This document shows positions 1-13,509 of a DNA stretch of 64,000 bases, piece after piece. The notes under the pieces were generated by a model. It searched no databases. It saw nothing but the letters and a program-made list of their open reading frames with translations, and was not told where the DNA came from. Where the stretch lies: the NCBI GenBank assembly GCA_029817715.1, contig JARUPY010000359.1, positions 19,934-83,933 of the forward strand. Direction: 5' to 3'. The stretch's first letter is position 1. Each line of letters opens with the position of its first letter. The DNA is from Melastoma dodecandrum. Lineage: Eukaryota > Streptophyta > Magnoliopsida > Myrtales > Melastomataceae. A program made the position numbers and the translations under genes.

Positions 1-371
1 CGTTTTTGAAAGAAACGGGTTATCTTCTCAAGGAGGCAAGGGGTCGTAGATGGATTTGCATTCTACATTCCTGAGTTTTTGGAGTGTTTATTTTGTAATG
101 CTATTGAATTCTTGACAAATGTAAACGCATTGGAAAATTATGGGCTCAAGTAGTGCACTATTCTATTGCATAGATTCTTGCATAATCAAATTGAAGTTAT
201 ATTTTCCCGTATATTTTGGGGATAACTACATTCATGGTCTTATAATAAGCTTTCATTCCTTAAACGAATTCTAGGGTTAATTAAAATTTTGTGATTACTT
301 AATTTGTGTTTGTAAGTTTCAAAAAAAGGGATGTTTTGCATGTGATTTTACCTTCGCTCCCTTTAAAAGGT

Positions 372-453
372 TGGGCCCATTTGGGCTCATTGGTTAGGCC
401 CCTAATCAGGCCCATCATTATATTCGTTGTGGCGGACGATTCTCGTATATAAA
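372..453 (+). promoter_or_regulatory. NRPB10 promoter: site II elements plus TATA box
   Basis: Four TGGGCY-type site II motifs, in either orientation, sit at about 372-379, 382-387, 396-401 and 408-414. A TATATAAA box follows at 446-453, about 100 bases before the NRPB10 ATG. A telo-box-like TTTAGGGTTT lies at 523-532 in the leader. Site II plus telo-box is a known signature of plant genes for ribosome and RNA-polymerase biogenesis, where TCP factors bind TGGGCY. The motifs are seen; binding is inferred. Confidence 0.6.
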
Positions 454-549
454 CCTATTTGTTTCCCTTGCTCCCTCCAACCTTCTTCTTCGAGCCGCTC
501 AGTAGGTTTTCAACGCCGGGGCTTTAGGGTTTAATCGTCTCGGAGCAGG

Positions 550-1970
<1,421 letters not shown>

Positions 1971-3375
1971 CTTTTGTTGATTCCAGCTGCACCATCCTGT
2001 CTTATGAACTAATGGATAGAATTTCATGCTGGAGTCAATTGGGTCGACTCGATGCTAGATCTTGGTTTTGTAGTGGGGTCTTCGATGTCTTCCTGGCAGT
2101 CTTTGTATGCCAGCATCTGTAAACTGCTGCTTGTCAATATATGGGTGCTTGCATCCATCAAGTTGAAGTCATGCGCAGCTATTGTCTGCTTATCCTTCTC
2201 GGGGTATAAAACTGCCTACTAATGTTACTCACCGATGTGTCAGCACGTTTGGCTGCAATGGACATCTGCATCCGCTTGTGGTGCTCGAATTTCATTGTTC
2301 ACCCTTCTCCTGTGGTAAAAAAAAGGAGGGAATGAATTCGAGATTTGAAGGGGGATAATATTATGTGGTGTACGGGCTTTTTGAGTAAGGTTCAATACGT
2401 GCGGTGTAACTCAAGCAAGGTTCGTTATTACAGGCTCAACACACAACTGTCGTTGGATCGGTGGATGGAATGGCCTACGACTTAATTATACATGAAAAGG
2501 AAAATAAAAATTGATCTGTTAAGAAAAATAATGATAGACCTGCTTATTAATCTACGTGCAAGCACTAACTAATAAAAATGCCTTGGGATAGATAACAAAG
2601 AACGATCCAGTGCCATCCATATTTCAGCTCGGGACTTGTTTCTTCTAGGACCCACTTCGTTGGAGGTTTTCAGAGACCGGGGTCTTCATCCAAGGCAGAC
2701 GCCTCGACTGTGGCACAACACAACCTCCCTTCAAATTATGGTAGTAATTATGATATTTTTGCTATCAATCAGCTGGAATAATCTCAAAAAAAAAAAAAAA
2801 GAGAGAAAATCCTTTTTACCATTTCAGGTTTAGAAACAAACAATGCAAGATGCCACTTACCAACAACAATGATACATAGGCTAAGAAGGCTGTTTGGATG
2901 TGAGGGGAGATCAGAACAACAATTATAGCCTCAGACTCAACATGGGAGTCGGTTGGTACCCACCCATCCCCGTAATATAATAAAATTGTAGTAGTAGTAG
3001 TAGTAGTCTGTCTCTCGTCTCTTGACGACATTACATGGGAGAGACAAACTACAGCACAGAGAGAACCCAACACAGGCTCCTTGGGACTTGTACCTGTTTC
3101 GGTTGCTATGTGACATCCATATGCCACTTCCTGAACACACTTCTTCACAAAGAAGAATCCCAACTCCCACCAGCTTCCAGTAATTTCACAGACAATATTA
3201 GAAAAAGGCCGAAACGAATATATTGGGCTTGACCTAGCCTAAAATGGTCGCTAATGTCTTACAAAAGCGAGCGAATTCATAATAACTGAGCACAAAAGAA
3301 CAGGTATTTGGTTCCGACTAAAATATAAAAGCCACCTCAAACCTCGGTAGATGACCAACCTCACTGCATGCCCCC
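1971..3375. other. intergenic, no gene seen
   Basis: This is the tail-to-tail interval between NRPB10 (+) and PBE (-) and so holds both 3' UTRs. It contains a short A-run near 2787-2801 and a (GTA)n microsatellite at about 2988-3007. No conserved reading frame was recognised on either strand. Confidence 0.6.
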
Positions 3376-5406
3376 TTACACCTCCACCATTTCCTGCTCG
3401 ACTGTGTTTGGAACGACCGGGTAGTACTTGTAGTGAAGCTCGCCGACATCATCGCCAGACAATTTCTTCCATCCCTCCGGCCCAACGTGATATACTGAGC
3501 AAAGAACAGGTTTGGTGAGAGAAATATTCTACCCATTCAGAGGGCCATATAACATGGGAAAAAGTGCATGTCGATACCGCTGGCAACTCCACCACTGGCT
3601 CCGTCCCTAAAAGTTGCATGGTATATGGCTCTCCTGGCCAATTCTGCAGCCTCTTCAACTGACATATCATAACTGTACCTGTGACAGTCCAAAGTCAACC
3701 TTCAGGTTGAGATCAGAACGACTAAAGAATAGCCTTAGATTGCCTCCCTAAATATAACAAGTTAAAAGTAGCAGAGGACAATCTAATACAGTTATTTAAT
3801 AAATCTAAAATAGTCCATAGACTAATTTCACTCCAGTCTTCGTTCTTTCCAGCGACATACACTTAGCAAGTCAGCCAATACTTCAAAGAGACCACACTCT
3901 AAATATAGTAATAAAGACAGAAATTAAAATTCAAGATTAGACTGACTGAACAATTACATACCCACTGTCAAGAACTCCATATGCATACGGAGACCCCGAT
4001 CCTACAGAGAACCTTGTTCCTTTCAATCTTCCTCCTTCACTATCCACGTAATATAGTCCGGGACCCTGTCATAAACAAGTGAAAGATAATGTCAAGGGCA
4101 CCATCATGAAAAACCATGACAACGAAAAACCAGTTGATTCACATGCGGTTACTTACCGTCTCGTCCCATCCAGCAATCATTGTACCAACCGACAAGCCCA
4201 TTCCACGATATGAGTATAGAATGTTAGCCAGCAGTTTAGATGCCCCAGTAACTGAAATCCTCCTTTTGTTGGCCAATTCATGCAGTCGACACTACAGGAG
4301 GTAATTATAAGTGTTCGTGACACCACAGAAGTAGAATGACACTAAGAAATCTCAAGGAAATATGTCACTGATGACGACAATGGCGATAAAAGGCAGGCTG
4401 CCTAATGCGTATTTGCCTTGCACGATGAACCATTTCCCCATCTCACATTCTTCATCATTAACCTCAGACTCAAATACATGAAAAACCAACTTGTGATAGC
4501 TCAAATAGTGCACGCATCTTCCCGTCAATACGGTAGATCCATTCGACTTACGTACTCCTCTGACATTGCCCACTAAAAGGGGAATAGAAATCATGACAAT
4601 CCTCAAACCATCAACCGACTAATGTAAGATGTGACCCAAACTCACAATCAGATAAGTCCACACATTCTCAAACGATGCATGCTGGCTCTAGTACCTTAAT
4701 ACCCAAATTCCTGTGCCAAAACTGGCAATCTGCAGCACCTCCAGCCATTGTTCCTAGCAGGTAAGGATTGATCTCAATGATTTTCTTGACCGATTGTGAT
4801 GCTGGAAAGAATTTAGAAAGTGCTATGGTCACACTAGAAAACCCAACTAATGGGATACATGCAAAGTCAGTCTACATCAAAATTGTATACAGCAAGGCAG
4901 AAAGATGAAAGCATCCGCCATCAAATTTACCAGATAGTCAGAACTCACAAAAGAGTTAATTAATCGGTCCTACAATCTCTTATATCGATTCCAAAAGTTT
5001 CCGGGTGGTTATTACCTCAACACAGGAATGCATAAAAACTGGGGTTAAAGAAGCGGGGAGGCACTCACAAATGTAGCCACCCATGCTAGCTCGAGAATCG
5101 GCGGCAACCATGACACCTTCCTTGAAGATGAAAGCAAGGGTGGTCGTGCCCTTTGCAGGCTTCACCATCTGCACAGCCGCTTTCTGGAAGCCATCGAACT
5201 AAAAGGAACACGAGGATCAGCGTTTCTACAAACTCCAGGCAACAAAAAACAACCTCTAAAATCCAGAAAAGAATCAAACGTAATCAGGAACTCACGTCGG
5301 CGACTTCAGGAACCTGAAAAGCCGGCGCATCGGCGATCTCTGCCCCGATCCCGATCCCACGGGAGGTCAGAGCACTAGACTCGAGGCTGCTGGTATCGAG
5401 CTTCAT
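3376..5406 (-). CDS. PBE1: 20S proteasome subunit beta type-5
   Basis: Seven coding exons, complement join(3376..3494, 3578..3678, 3962..4065, 4157..4291, 4695..4801, 5069..5198, 5296..5406), encode 268 residues. The propeptide begins [10 protein letters not shown]. The mature chain starts at the threonine after PAKG ([12 protein letters not shown]); that Thr is the N-terminal nucleophile of the chymotrypsin-like site, exposed by autocleavage. Other family blocks seen are [11 protein letters not shown] and [11 protein letters not shown]. The subunit sits in the beta ring of the 20S core particle in cytosol and nucleus and cleaves after hydrophobic residues. An in-frame upstream ATG exists at 5478, but MKLDTSS matches the family start, so 5406 was chosen. 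All introns are GT-AG. It could equally be the PBE2 paralogue; one gene alone does not separate them. Confidence 0.95.
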
Positions 5407-6260
5407 CTTCCTAAGAGGAAATAGGGCAAAAGAAAAATCAACAAAAAATTCGTTCATTCCAGGAGCCCTAAATTCCAAAACGGAACCGGCTCACTCCATG
5501 ATCCCGCGCCACCACAACAAACGGAAGAGTAACGGAGTGAGAAAAAAAGGAAGAAATCGAAGCGCCATCAGATGCTTCGCGATTACCTGTGGGAGGAGAA
5601 GGAACTTGAATTATGAAAGGGAATTTCTGGGGAGCAACCGGGCGAGGGGAAGTGACTGGGGGCATCCTCCTTCGTACTGGGTGTTTGTTTCTTGTGCGAG
5701 AGGAAAGAATAAGAACACTTCCTCCTCTCCTCCTCCGCTTTGTTGGGGTGGGGGGCGAGGACGTCGTAAATGGGCCTGAACGGGTCTTATTACACATGGG
5801 TTTGGCAAGCAGCGGCAACGCGAACCTGCTCCAGGCAGGGGAGTACCACAAATCGGAGGACTGGATGACAAAACCAGTGCCATGCAAAAATCGAAACCCA
5901 TGTGCAATTAGGAAAATGCGGAAAAAGGGTTGTTGGGTTGGGTTTCTTGTGGAAGAGCAGGAGTTGCTGCTCGAGCTGGGTTGTTCATCTGCTATGTGCA
6001 AATTCCCAAGTTCTGCCGTTTTTTGAGCAGGAATGTTCTGCTGTAATGTGATGGATTTTGCTCTTTTTTGTTCATGGCTTCGGCCATGAGGGCGAAATCC
6101 AGCACTCGGCGAGAAAAAAGTTACAAGATGAAGGACTCCACATGATAGGTAGCGAAAGACTATCATGCTAACGCTTACATTAGATGATCTCGTGTTCTTC
6201 TGACGCTGTCGTCGTTTGCTCTAACCCCGATAGTGTAATCTGGACACCCCGTGACAATAC
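5407..6260. other. intergenic between PBE 5' end and the NT-C2 gene 3' end
   Basis: This interval holds the PBE promoter and leader (PBE is transcribed leftward) and the 3' UTR of the next gene. Several overlapping reading frames are open on both strands at 5500-6100, but none resembles a known protein or carries plausible splice continuity, so they are treated as chance. Confidence 0.6.
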
Positions 6261-9200
6261 CTACTCTGCTTCCTTCCACGCATCCCTCAGTAGTTGATAC
6301 CTCAGGACATTCCTGCCCTGATGATCCCCCTTCACCATCCATTTGGGCAACGGAGACAAAGGAGAAAACTTCCCAGCATCCTGAACGATAGAGCTTACCG
6401 GTGAGTCAACTTCATCAAGCTCGTCATCGCTCGTGTACGACTTTCTCAGCAGCGACGACCCTATGCGAGTCAACGTTTGGCTTTTCATGTCCCCCATGAA
6501 GCTTGTCAGGGAAGAGGCCAGAGGCGGCCTATACGCCACCGGTGATGCATTATAGGGGATGATCGTTATTAACTCTGGATCAGTATCAAGATCCTCCTGA
6601 AAGAAGATAAAATCAATAGGATGTCAATCGCAACATCACGAGCATCGACGCTATGGTGTTACCTGGTTGTCTAAAGCGTCAAAAAGCATCTCTGGGACAC
6701 AATCAGGGCTAAAGTCATCTGGGATGAAATTGTCCAGGACTCTTCTGATTAACTGCACACCAAACACTGGGCAAACCTTCAACGAAACCAAGTTTGTCAG
6801 CCTTGTCTAGAGAAATAGAAAGCGGTCAGGAGATAAAGCGATGCAGCGGCACAACACTACCTCTTTTCTCGTACTTCTGTCGGCCAGCATGTCGAATGGA
6901 AGCATCATGAGGCCACTTAATGCATTTAGCAAGGGAAAGGGTTTGAAAGACATCTCTGCGTTGGATTTCTCATCGTCGAGTTCCGTTGAAGTTCCGGGGG
7001 AATCATCATCACCAATACCAAATAAATCGCTCAGCCATCTGGACCAATCTCCAATCTAGAAGTGCAAGAAACATAAAAACTTGTGACGAAAGAAAAACGT
7101 TTCCCCACTCGTACGTCTCTATATTTGCACACAACGGCAGCCGGACAGAAAGCAATTAAAGTGAGAACTGCGACATTCAATGCGACAAGAGGAGATTAAG
7201 AATAAAAGGAAATCCACTCACAGCATTCTTCAGTTGCACACCAGCTCCAAATCCAGATTTCGCAGCCGGAATAGGGAGAACCCTGGAATCGCTAATGGGG
7301 TCGGAGATGGGATCTGTAGGCATCTCGTCAGGCGATTCACGTAAAATGGCATTAAACATGGCTACATCTAGTCTACCCACTAACTGCTCCATCACCTGAA
7401 ATTGAATAAAAGAAGCAATCAATTTACGCTACCTTCACTGCATAAAACCATTAATGGACTTGCATAATGTGTCGTCAGCCCAAGGTTAAGGGGAGCAATG
7501 TTACAAGTCTAGAAATTATAGGCAAGCATCCACACTCGTGACCGCCTCCACGGATTGGACATAGCCTTTCACAAGCATCTAGAAAAGCTTTCTTCCAGAG
7601 ATCAACAGAAAACAATTCCTGATTGCCGAGAGCAAGCTTCTTAGCATGGGCTTTCTTCGAATGAGGGTGTTTGGCAGCGAATGACTGCATATGAGGTGTC
7701 ATCGACTGTCACGGAGAAGAATGAAACATCATTTCAGGCACGACATCCATTTCGTTCTCACATTGTTTTCTGGAGTTCTAATGTTGTTAGGTGCTGCATT
7801 ATCAGAATGTTTACCTGCCACCACACAGACTCAACTACCCGGCCAAAAATCCATGATTCAACCCTTTCTAGTGCAACGATGAAGTTTTGAGGGTCCTCCC
7901 AGCCAATACTATCTACAACCAAAGCTTTCTCTGATCCAGCAATCTGGCCGACTATTGCCCTCAATACAATAGCATTTGACAGCCAGAACGTTAACCTGCA
8001 CGAGAGTAATTATAGACAGATTAGAATGTCCACAGCCTTCATTCTGCATTACTACAGAAAAAGAATATTTTTATATTGGTTAAGCAAGAAAAAGTACATC
8101 CATAAAATGCATAAACCAACACTCTATGTAATGATCAATATGACCACCTTTTCCAATCAGATGCTCAATTTATTAATTTTAAGAATGCTCGAAATCTAAT
8201 AGCAGGATATTGCCTAGCTAACATGATTATAGCCAGCACGCTTTAGTGGGATTTTTTTTTTCGTTTTCAACACAGAATAATCCCTCCGTTGGATGACACA
8301 AGAACCTATCTTGAAGAAGTTGAGCTCCAAACATACCGGGGCACATCATTTCCGCATGCCTTACAAACCAAGACTAATCCAGAAACAATAGCTGAGGCTG
8401 CACTTTCCCTTCTAGCAGCATGTTCTACTTTGCAAGCATGGATGTAGAATCTAGAGAGTCGTCGAGCTGGAGAGTGCACCTTACTTGAGGAGCTTCCATG
8501 TTCTGCAACGACAGAATAGAGGCTAACCTCTAGAGCAGCAGCTTCTCTCAACTCTTCCTCAAGCATTGCAACTTTAGCTTCCAACTTTGGATTAATGGCA
8601 ATCAAACTCCTTTCTTCGAGGCTATTTTTCTCCGCTATCACACATTTATCTTCTTCCCCACATGAAATAGTTCCCAGGGGGGTTGCAATGTCACTATTAT
8701 TATGCCTTTTAATGTTGCCTGATAAATCAGGTGACAACTTTACAGAGTTCACCAGTGCATGCATTTTTGTTAAGTCACCCTGCTCATGATAGCTAGCTTT
8801 TCTGAATGTGACTTGCTTCCTTGTATCCCGGGTTGTAAATCTTAGAAAGCCATCATCTGCAGAAGATTGTTGCCTTCTTGTTGATTTCGTTGCTGCAGTG
8901 CCATTTTCGTGCTGTTCATCCTCTTCTTTTCCCCTAGGATAATACAAGGACGAAACTGCAGGTGCATTCAAGCCATCATTATCCACACTCGATCTCTTAT
9001 CATCATCTTCAACAAAACTAGCAGAATTTGTGTCTGTATGTGTAGAAGCTTGTGATCCTTGCAAGCTTTCATCATGCTCTTTAAGCAACTTGAGGGAAAC
9101 TTCTGATGATCAAGATGAATCTTAGTTCTATGTAATAAGACAAACTTTCATGCCAAAAAAAAGTCAGAAGATGCAAACCTTTGCTGGACTTGGGTAGATC

Positions 9201-10809
9201 AGAAAAGTCGTAATGTTTTAGAGTTGTTCCTGTTTGGGAGTCATACTTAGGAATGGATGGGCCTTCTTCCAAAGGAACAGCTTTTTCCTGAAGCTTTATT
9301 GAGGAATTTCCTGTTGCACTGTTTACTTTTGGTGAATTGGGTACCTGCTGAAAAAAATACAGGCCACTGATATTGATTTATGTACAAAGATCTGTAGGCA
9401 CATAGAGCTGACAGTATCCCATCCAATATTTGGAGGCTTTTATATTGGTCATGAACAAAGGTGGCATTACGATTTGCAATTGGGTACAAGAGCACAGTAG
9501 TGTCCAATGTATCGCTTAATGAATAGGCATTGGTGAATGGCCAGTCTGAACACGGCATTGTTAAGAGCGGGAGTGAAGTCCCAATATGAAAGAAACAACA
9601 CACACAGAGGGAGAGAGAGTCTGTGGTTGACACTTGAATTGGTATTAAAGGTGAAGCGCATTGATATGATTTTAGCAACACAACGAATCTAATGGTGGAA
9701 AAGAAAGTTTGTAAATTTGAACTCGTAATTAATTCCAGGAGATACTCAATGGGCGATCCAACATGTCCCATCAATTCATATCATTTGGAATGGAAAAGGC
9801 AAATTGCCAAAAGGTGCTACATTCCAAAAGGTGAGAAATAATGAAGAATTAGTTAGTTTCTTTAAGACATTTCTTAGCAGGACAAGCTGCGGTGACAAGA
9901 GATATCTTTGGTTGATGAAGATAAAAAATCTTAAAAGGATACTGAATGGGAAGTGAAATCAAAGATGTTCGAAGATGAAAATTCTGAAAACTCCTGTCAA
10001 ATGCTAAGATGAGCTTGATCTCCAGGATAAAGGAAATCTGAGATTTTGAAGTTTCATCCAGGATGCTCAACATATTAAAAAGGGAGAAAACAGATTAATG
10101 GAGATCAGGAACCGCATACCTTCCCATCATGAGATGTTAATGTGCCAGAGTTCTCAATAGTTGGGTCCGAAACAATTTGCGTTGAATTTATCGAAATGTC
10201 ATCTTTGTCATCATCGGTAAATGAAGCAATCTCGCCATCCTCATTACCCTGATCCAAAGCATAACTACTTCCACTCTGGTCAAGTGAAATTTCTCTCGAA
10301 AGCTCTCCCTTTTGGGAAGAACTGGAACTCTCAACATCACATGGCTGGATGCTAATATAAAGCACCGGTTGCACCATTCTTCTCGAGATTTTCTTGCAGT
10401 TTATGGGAATACTAATACTTGCGGTCTCTCTGATGATCCCATACTCAGCAAGGTTCAGCTCAGCTGATCCCAGAAGTTGACTCTTGGAATTCTTGTTCCT
10501 TGCAGATTCATACAACGAAAACTCCAAACAGTTCTTCTGGAAACTCTCCGCGCTGCCCCTCTTATTTGACGACTCCCTGGACATGTTGACTGAAAGCGGA
10601 AATGTCTCACCAATTCCAATCTTACCATCCCCTGCACCACAAGCGAAAGATCCTGAACTTTGATCTCCATTTTCCCACTGAATCAACAATGAATCGACAG
10701 ATCTTAAAGACTGCGATGGCGGCCAGGGCTTGATCTCTTGCACATGGACGAGGTAGTCAACTCGGACTGTGATCGACTTCCTGCTCTTTGATCTCAGGCC
10801 CAGAACCAT
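6261..10809 (-). CDS. NT-type C2 (EEIG1/EHBP1) domain protein, plant-specific
   Basis: Nine coding exons, complement join(6261..6596, 6663..6776, 6861..7055, 7222..7395, 7505..7705, 7815..7995, 8337..9102, 9179..9344, 10120..10809), encode about 940 residues. The exon at 9344 could instead start at 9347, adding one Gln. The N terminus (VLGLRSKSRKSITVRVDYLV, then EIKPWPPSQSLRSV) has the pattern of an NT-C2 domain, a membrane-associated C2 variant. The middle is acidic and serine-rich, probably disordered. The C-terminal third (WWQ...ARVESW-type blocks, HMQSFAAKH, MEQLVGRLDVAMFNAILRE, DWSRWLSDLFG) resembles the helical dilute-like region of the Arabidopsis family annotated as nucleolar protein gar2-related. 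Function is not established; a role in trafficking or cytoskeletal attachment is inference from the C2 domain. Confidence 0.8.
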
Positions 10810-12197
10810 TGTGATCTTAAACTGCTACCACGGGACAGCATCTGATCCTTTGGATCAGATCTACATGAAAATCGAAACCAAATAAAACAATGTACCCGAA
10901 ATCAGTTAATCAACAAAGACTGGGATAATCAACGAGACAGGAACTCAGTCAGCGTCATAAAAAAAAGAGACTTCATCCACTCAGAATTAACTAATCAACT
11001 AAGAGAAAATTCTGATTATATACAATAAAGGCAGTTGTGCATTTCAAAAAGTCAAAAAACCGTTTAGTCCTCCAAATATCGCCTGCCCCACTCAAACATA
11101 TCATTGAAATGGGATAAACAATTTCAAAGAGGAAAAGAGCAGTCTGTTCAATGAAACTGACATTCCTCTGTTTACATTGTCACAAACAGGAAGGATAATT
11201 GAACTTGAACGCGTTTCCGCGAATCATAGAAGAGCACAACACAGATTAAGTACAATCGCCAGCGGTAGAATCCTAAAAGAAAGAGCAAAAAATGAAGACG
11301 CCTCCTCCATCCAGACCCAGTTCGTTTGAGAACCTGGAATCACAAAAAGGTGAAAACTTTGGGGGGAATTTCGCCCGAGAACAAGAGAACAAACTACAGC
11401 CCAGTAGTTTTGAGGACCTCCTGCCTAATACCCACCAATGATTTCCTTTGTAGAACACTTGCATTCTCAGCGCTCTTTGTCTGCCGTGGAGGGAAGAAAA
11501 GAAAACCCGAAAAAGCAGGGATACAATAATCAAAGAATCTAACCAACGCAGAAATGGACAGATACAGGACAGAGTCCCCCACCCCCCAGACCTCCAACTA
11601 CGTGAAAGCGAGTAGGTTTTATTTAATTAATTTGTTCTGACTTTCTTTTTATCAGCACAGCAATCAGTTTATTATTAAATTATAAAAAAAATTATTTATA
11701 ACATATTTAAATTTTTTATAATAATTTTTAAATATATTTCCAAGCATCATAACATGGTTAGTAAATAAAGTCGATTTTACATTTTATTCTCAAAACGACG
11801 AAACGTTGAAATGCGACACAATTACGATACAAATGAAAACAATCTACACCTAATTTTGTCGAACTAGACCCTAAAAATATAGGGATTAGATCTTTTACCT
11901 TTGTGCTTTTAGGCAAAGGAAATGTTAATGCCATAACGTGTGTGATTTGTTGATTCTTTTGAGGAACACATCCGCAAATGCGGTCCGTTTGATTTGATCC
12001 GTTGGGACTATCCCCCACTTGGATATGAAATTCTAACGATCACGTGAACTTTGACCTTTTGGAATGAGCACGATGCTGCTTGCTTTTGAGTACTCCCCCC
12101 CCAACCCATCCTATCAGACGCACTCGTCCATAAGACATCCAAAACATTACACATATAACATGATCCTCCATTTAGTACATTTTTACCTGTTTCATCT
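10810..12197. other. intergenic: promoter and leader of the NT-C2 gene, then AT-rich DNA up to the LTR
   Basis: Upstream (rightward) of the NT-C2 gene start. The 11300-11600 stretch is pyrimidine-rich when read leftward and could be its 5' UTR. 11620-11750 is strongly AT-rich. No coding gene recognised. The retrotransposon LTR starts at 12198. Confidence 0.5.
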
Positions 12198-12411
12198 TGT
12201 TCGCGCACGGAACGGATCACGTCGGAAATATTTGGCAATGGACCCACAGTAGTTGTATTGTGGTCGCCAGTAAGAAGATGCACTAATTTATACAGAAATA
12301 ATGCAAGTCTTACAATCTTTAGAGAATTAAAAGAAAAGGGCTTACAGCCATTAAAAGGAAAAAGGGAAACGATGGTGACGATGTGGGATCTTGTAGCGGC
12401 GGAGAACGCGT

Positions 12412-12660
12412 GACGAAGGCCTTGGAAGCTCGCTCCGTCTGTGGTGGTTGCTGGCGGAAGATCGTGAAAAAAAGGCCTTGGAAGCTCGCTTCGTCGGGGG
12501 TGGTCGCTGGTGGAGAGTTGTGACGAAGGCCCTACGAGCTCACTTCGTCGGTGGTGTCGCTGGCGGAGAGTTGTGACGAAGGCCCTACGAGCTCACTTCG
12601 TCGGTGGTGTCGCTGGCGGAGGATTGACGGCAAAGGCCCTACGAGCTCACTCTGCTGGTG
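12412..12660. repeat. LTR minisatellite, five units of about 51-53 bp
   Basis: Units start GTGACGAAGGCC followed by an AGCTC/ACTTCGTCGG core and end in CTGGCGGAG. Starts fall near 12412, 12463, 12521, 12574 and 12625. The second unit is corrupted by an A-run. Confidence 0.85.
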
Positions 12661-12969
12661 GAAGGGTAATTAACCTATAAGCCGGGTCAGGGCATCTAAT
12701 TCCTAAGGTTGACGAACAAACTTCAGAGTTTTTGGCTGTGTGTATTCGTGTCCTGTCTTGAAAAATTCCTCTGCTATTTATAAAGGACTTGTACGTGATT
12801 AACGCGTAACAGATAGATCGTTTTGCAGATCGTGTTATAGATCGTGATCCCTAATGTCGTGGGAGTGTCTCAACAACCCCCTTGATATATGGGATCACGT
12901 TCCTGGATATTTAAGATCAGTTACGATCTTTAACAAACGTGATTGAAAATGAATAAATTTATTTCAACC

Positions 12970-13235
12970 TCGTCGACTTGGCTGATCTGTACGGACTACG
13001 ATCGACTTGGTCGACTTATCCAGGATTCCGTCGACTTGACCCTACTAGTAGATCTAGCTACTGTTGAGTCATCTTGATTGACTTTGATCACCATACTTTT
13101 TCGTTGTGAGTCGACCTAGTCGACCCCGTTCATAAGTTGACCTAGTCGACTTCATCATAAATCGACCTAGTCGACTTCGTCATGGGTCGGTCTAATCGAC
13201 TTCGTCGTGAGTCGGCCTAGACGACTATATCTTGG
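12970..13235. repeat. GTCGAC-rich array in LTR (copy also at about 25128-25385)
   Basis: Repeated TCGACTTGG and GTCGACCTAGTCGAC blocks, several arranged as short palindromes spaced roughly 20-25 bp apart, occur in both LTRs. The sequence pattern is seen; a regulatory role is inference. Confidence 0.7.
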
Positions 13236-13317
13236 GCCGACTCGGAGTGTGACTTGAGGGATTACTGGGTTTCTGTTCTAGACCCAGGCCCAAAATTAAT
13301 TGCCATGTCAACATAAG

Positions 13318-13327
13318 CCCCCCTTTT
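13318..13327 (-). other. polypurine tract
   Basis: AAAAGGGGGG on the minus strand, four bases before the 3' LTR start. This is the expected plus-strand DNA primer site and confirms the element's orientation. Confidence 0.85.
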
Positions 13328-13367
13328 ATGCTGGGTTGGCTATGCCGACTCAGCAGAAATCATACCC

Positions 13368-13375
13368 TATATAAA
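13368..13375 (+). promoter_or_regulatory. TATA box of the antisense PMD gene
   Basis: TATATAAA, followed by GGAGAGTC, lies 55 bases inside the LTR and 142 bases upstream of the PMD ATG. It sits outside the LTR, so the antisense gene appears to have a core promoter within the element's internal region. Confidence 0.65.
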
Positions 13376-13509
13376 GGAGAGTCATCGTCATTTTCCCGCA
13401 CTTTTCTTCCTTGCTCAACACATCTCCATCTTCTCCAAGAAACCAGAAACCCTCGCTTCCCAGAAAACTCTTCGTCTCCCTTCTGAAAACTCTTCCGATC
13501 CTTAAAAAG

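Larger units (their letters stand above)
12198..13313 (-). repeat. 3' LTR (element orientation), 1116 bp
   Basis: Begins TGTTCGCGCACGG and ends CATGTCAACA on the plus strand. It contains five copies of a roughly 52-bp minisatellite (12412-12660) and a GTCGAC-rich stretch (12970-13235). It matches 24304-25470 along its whole length. Confidence 0.95.

Noticed and set aside
5468..6166. 232-residue minus-strand frame upstream of PBE
   Set aside because: It has no recognisable similarity, overlaps open frames on the other strand and covers the PBE promoter.
12470..12700. Direct repeats as a CRISPR array
   Set aside because: They are head-to-tail minisatellite units without unique spacers, inside a plant LTR.
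13411..13509. PMD protein starting at 13411
   Set aside because: The codon there is TTG, not ATG, and a TATA box at 13368 would leave almost no leader. The first ATG in frame is 13510.
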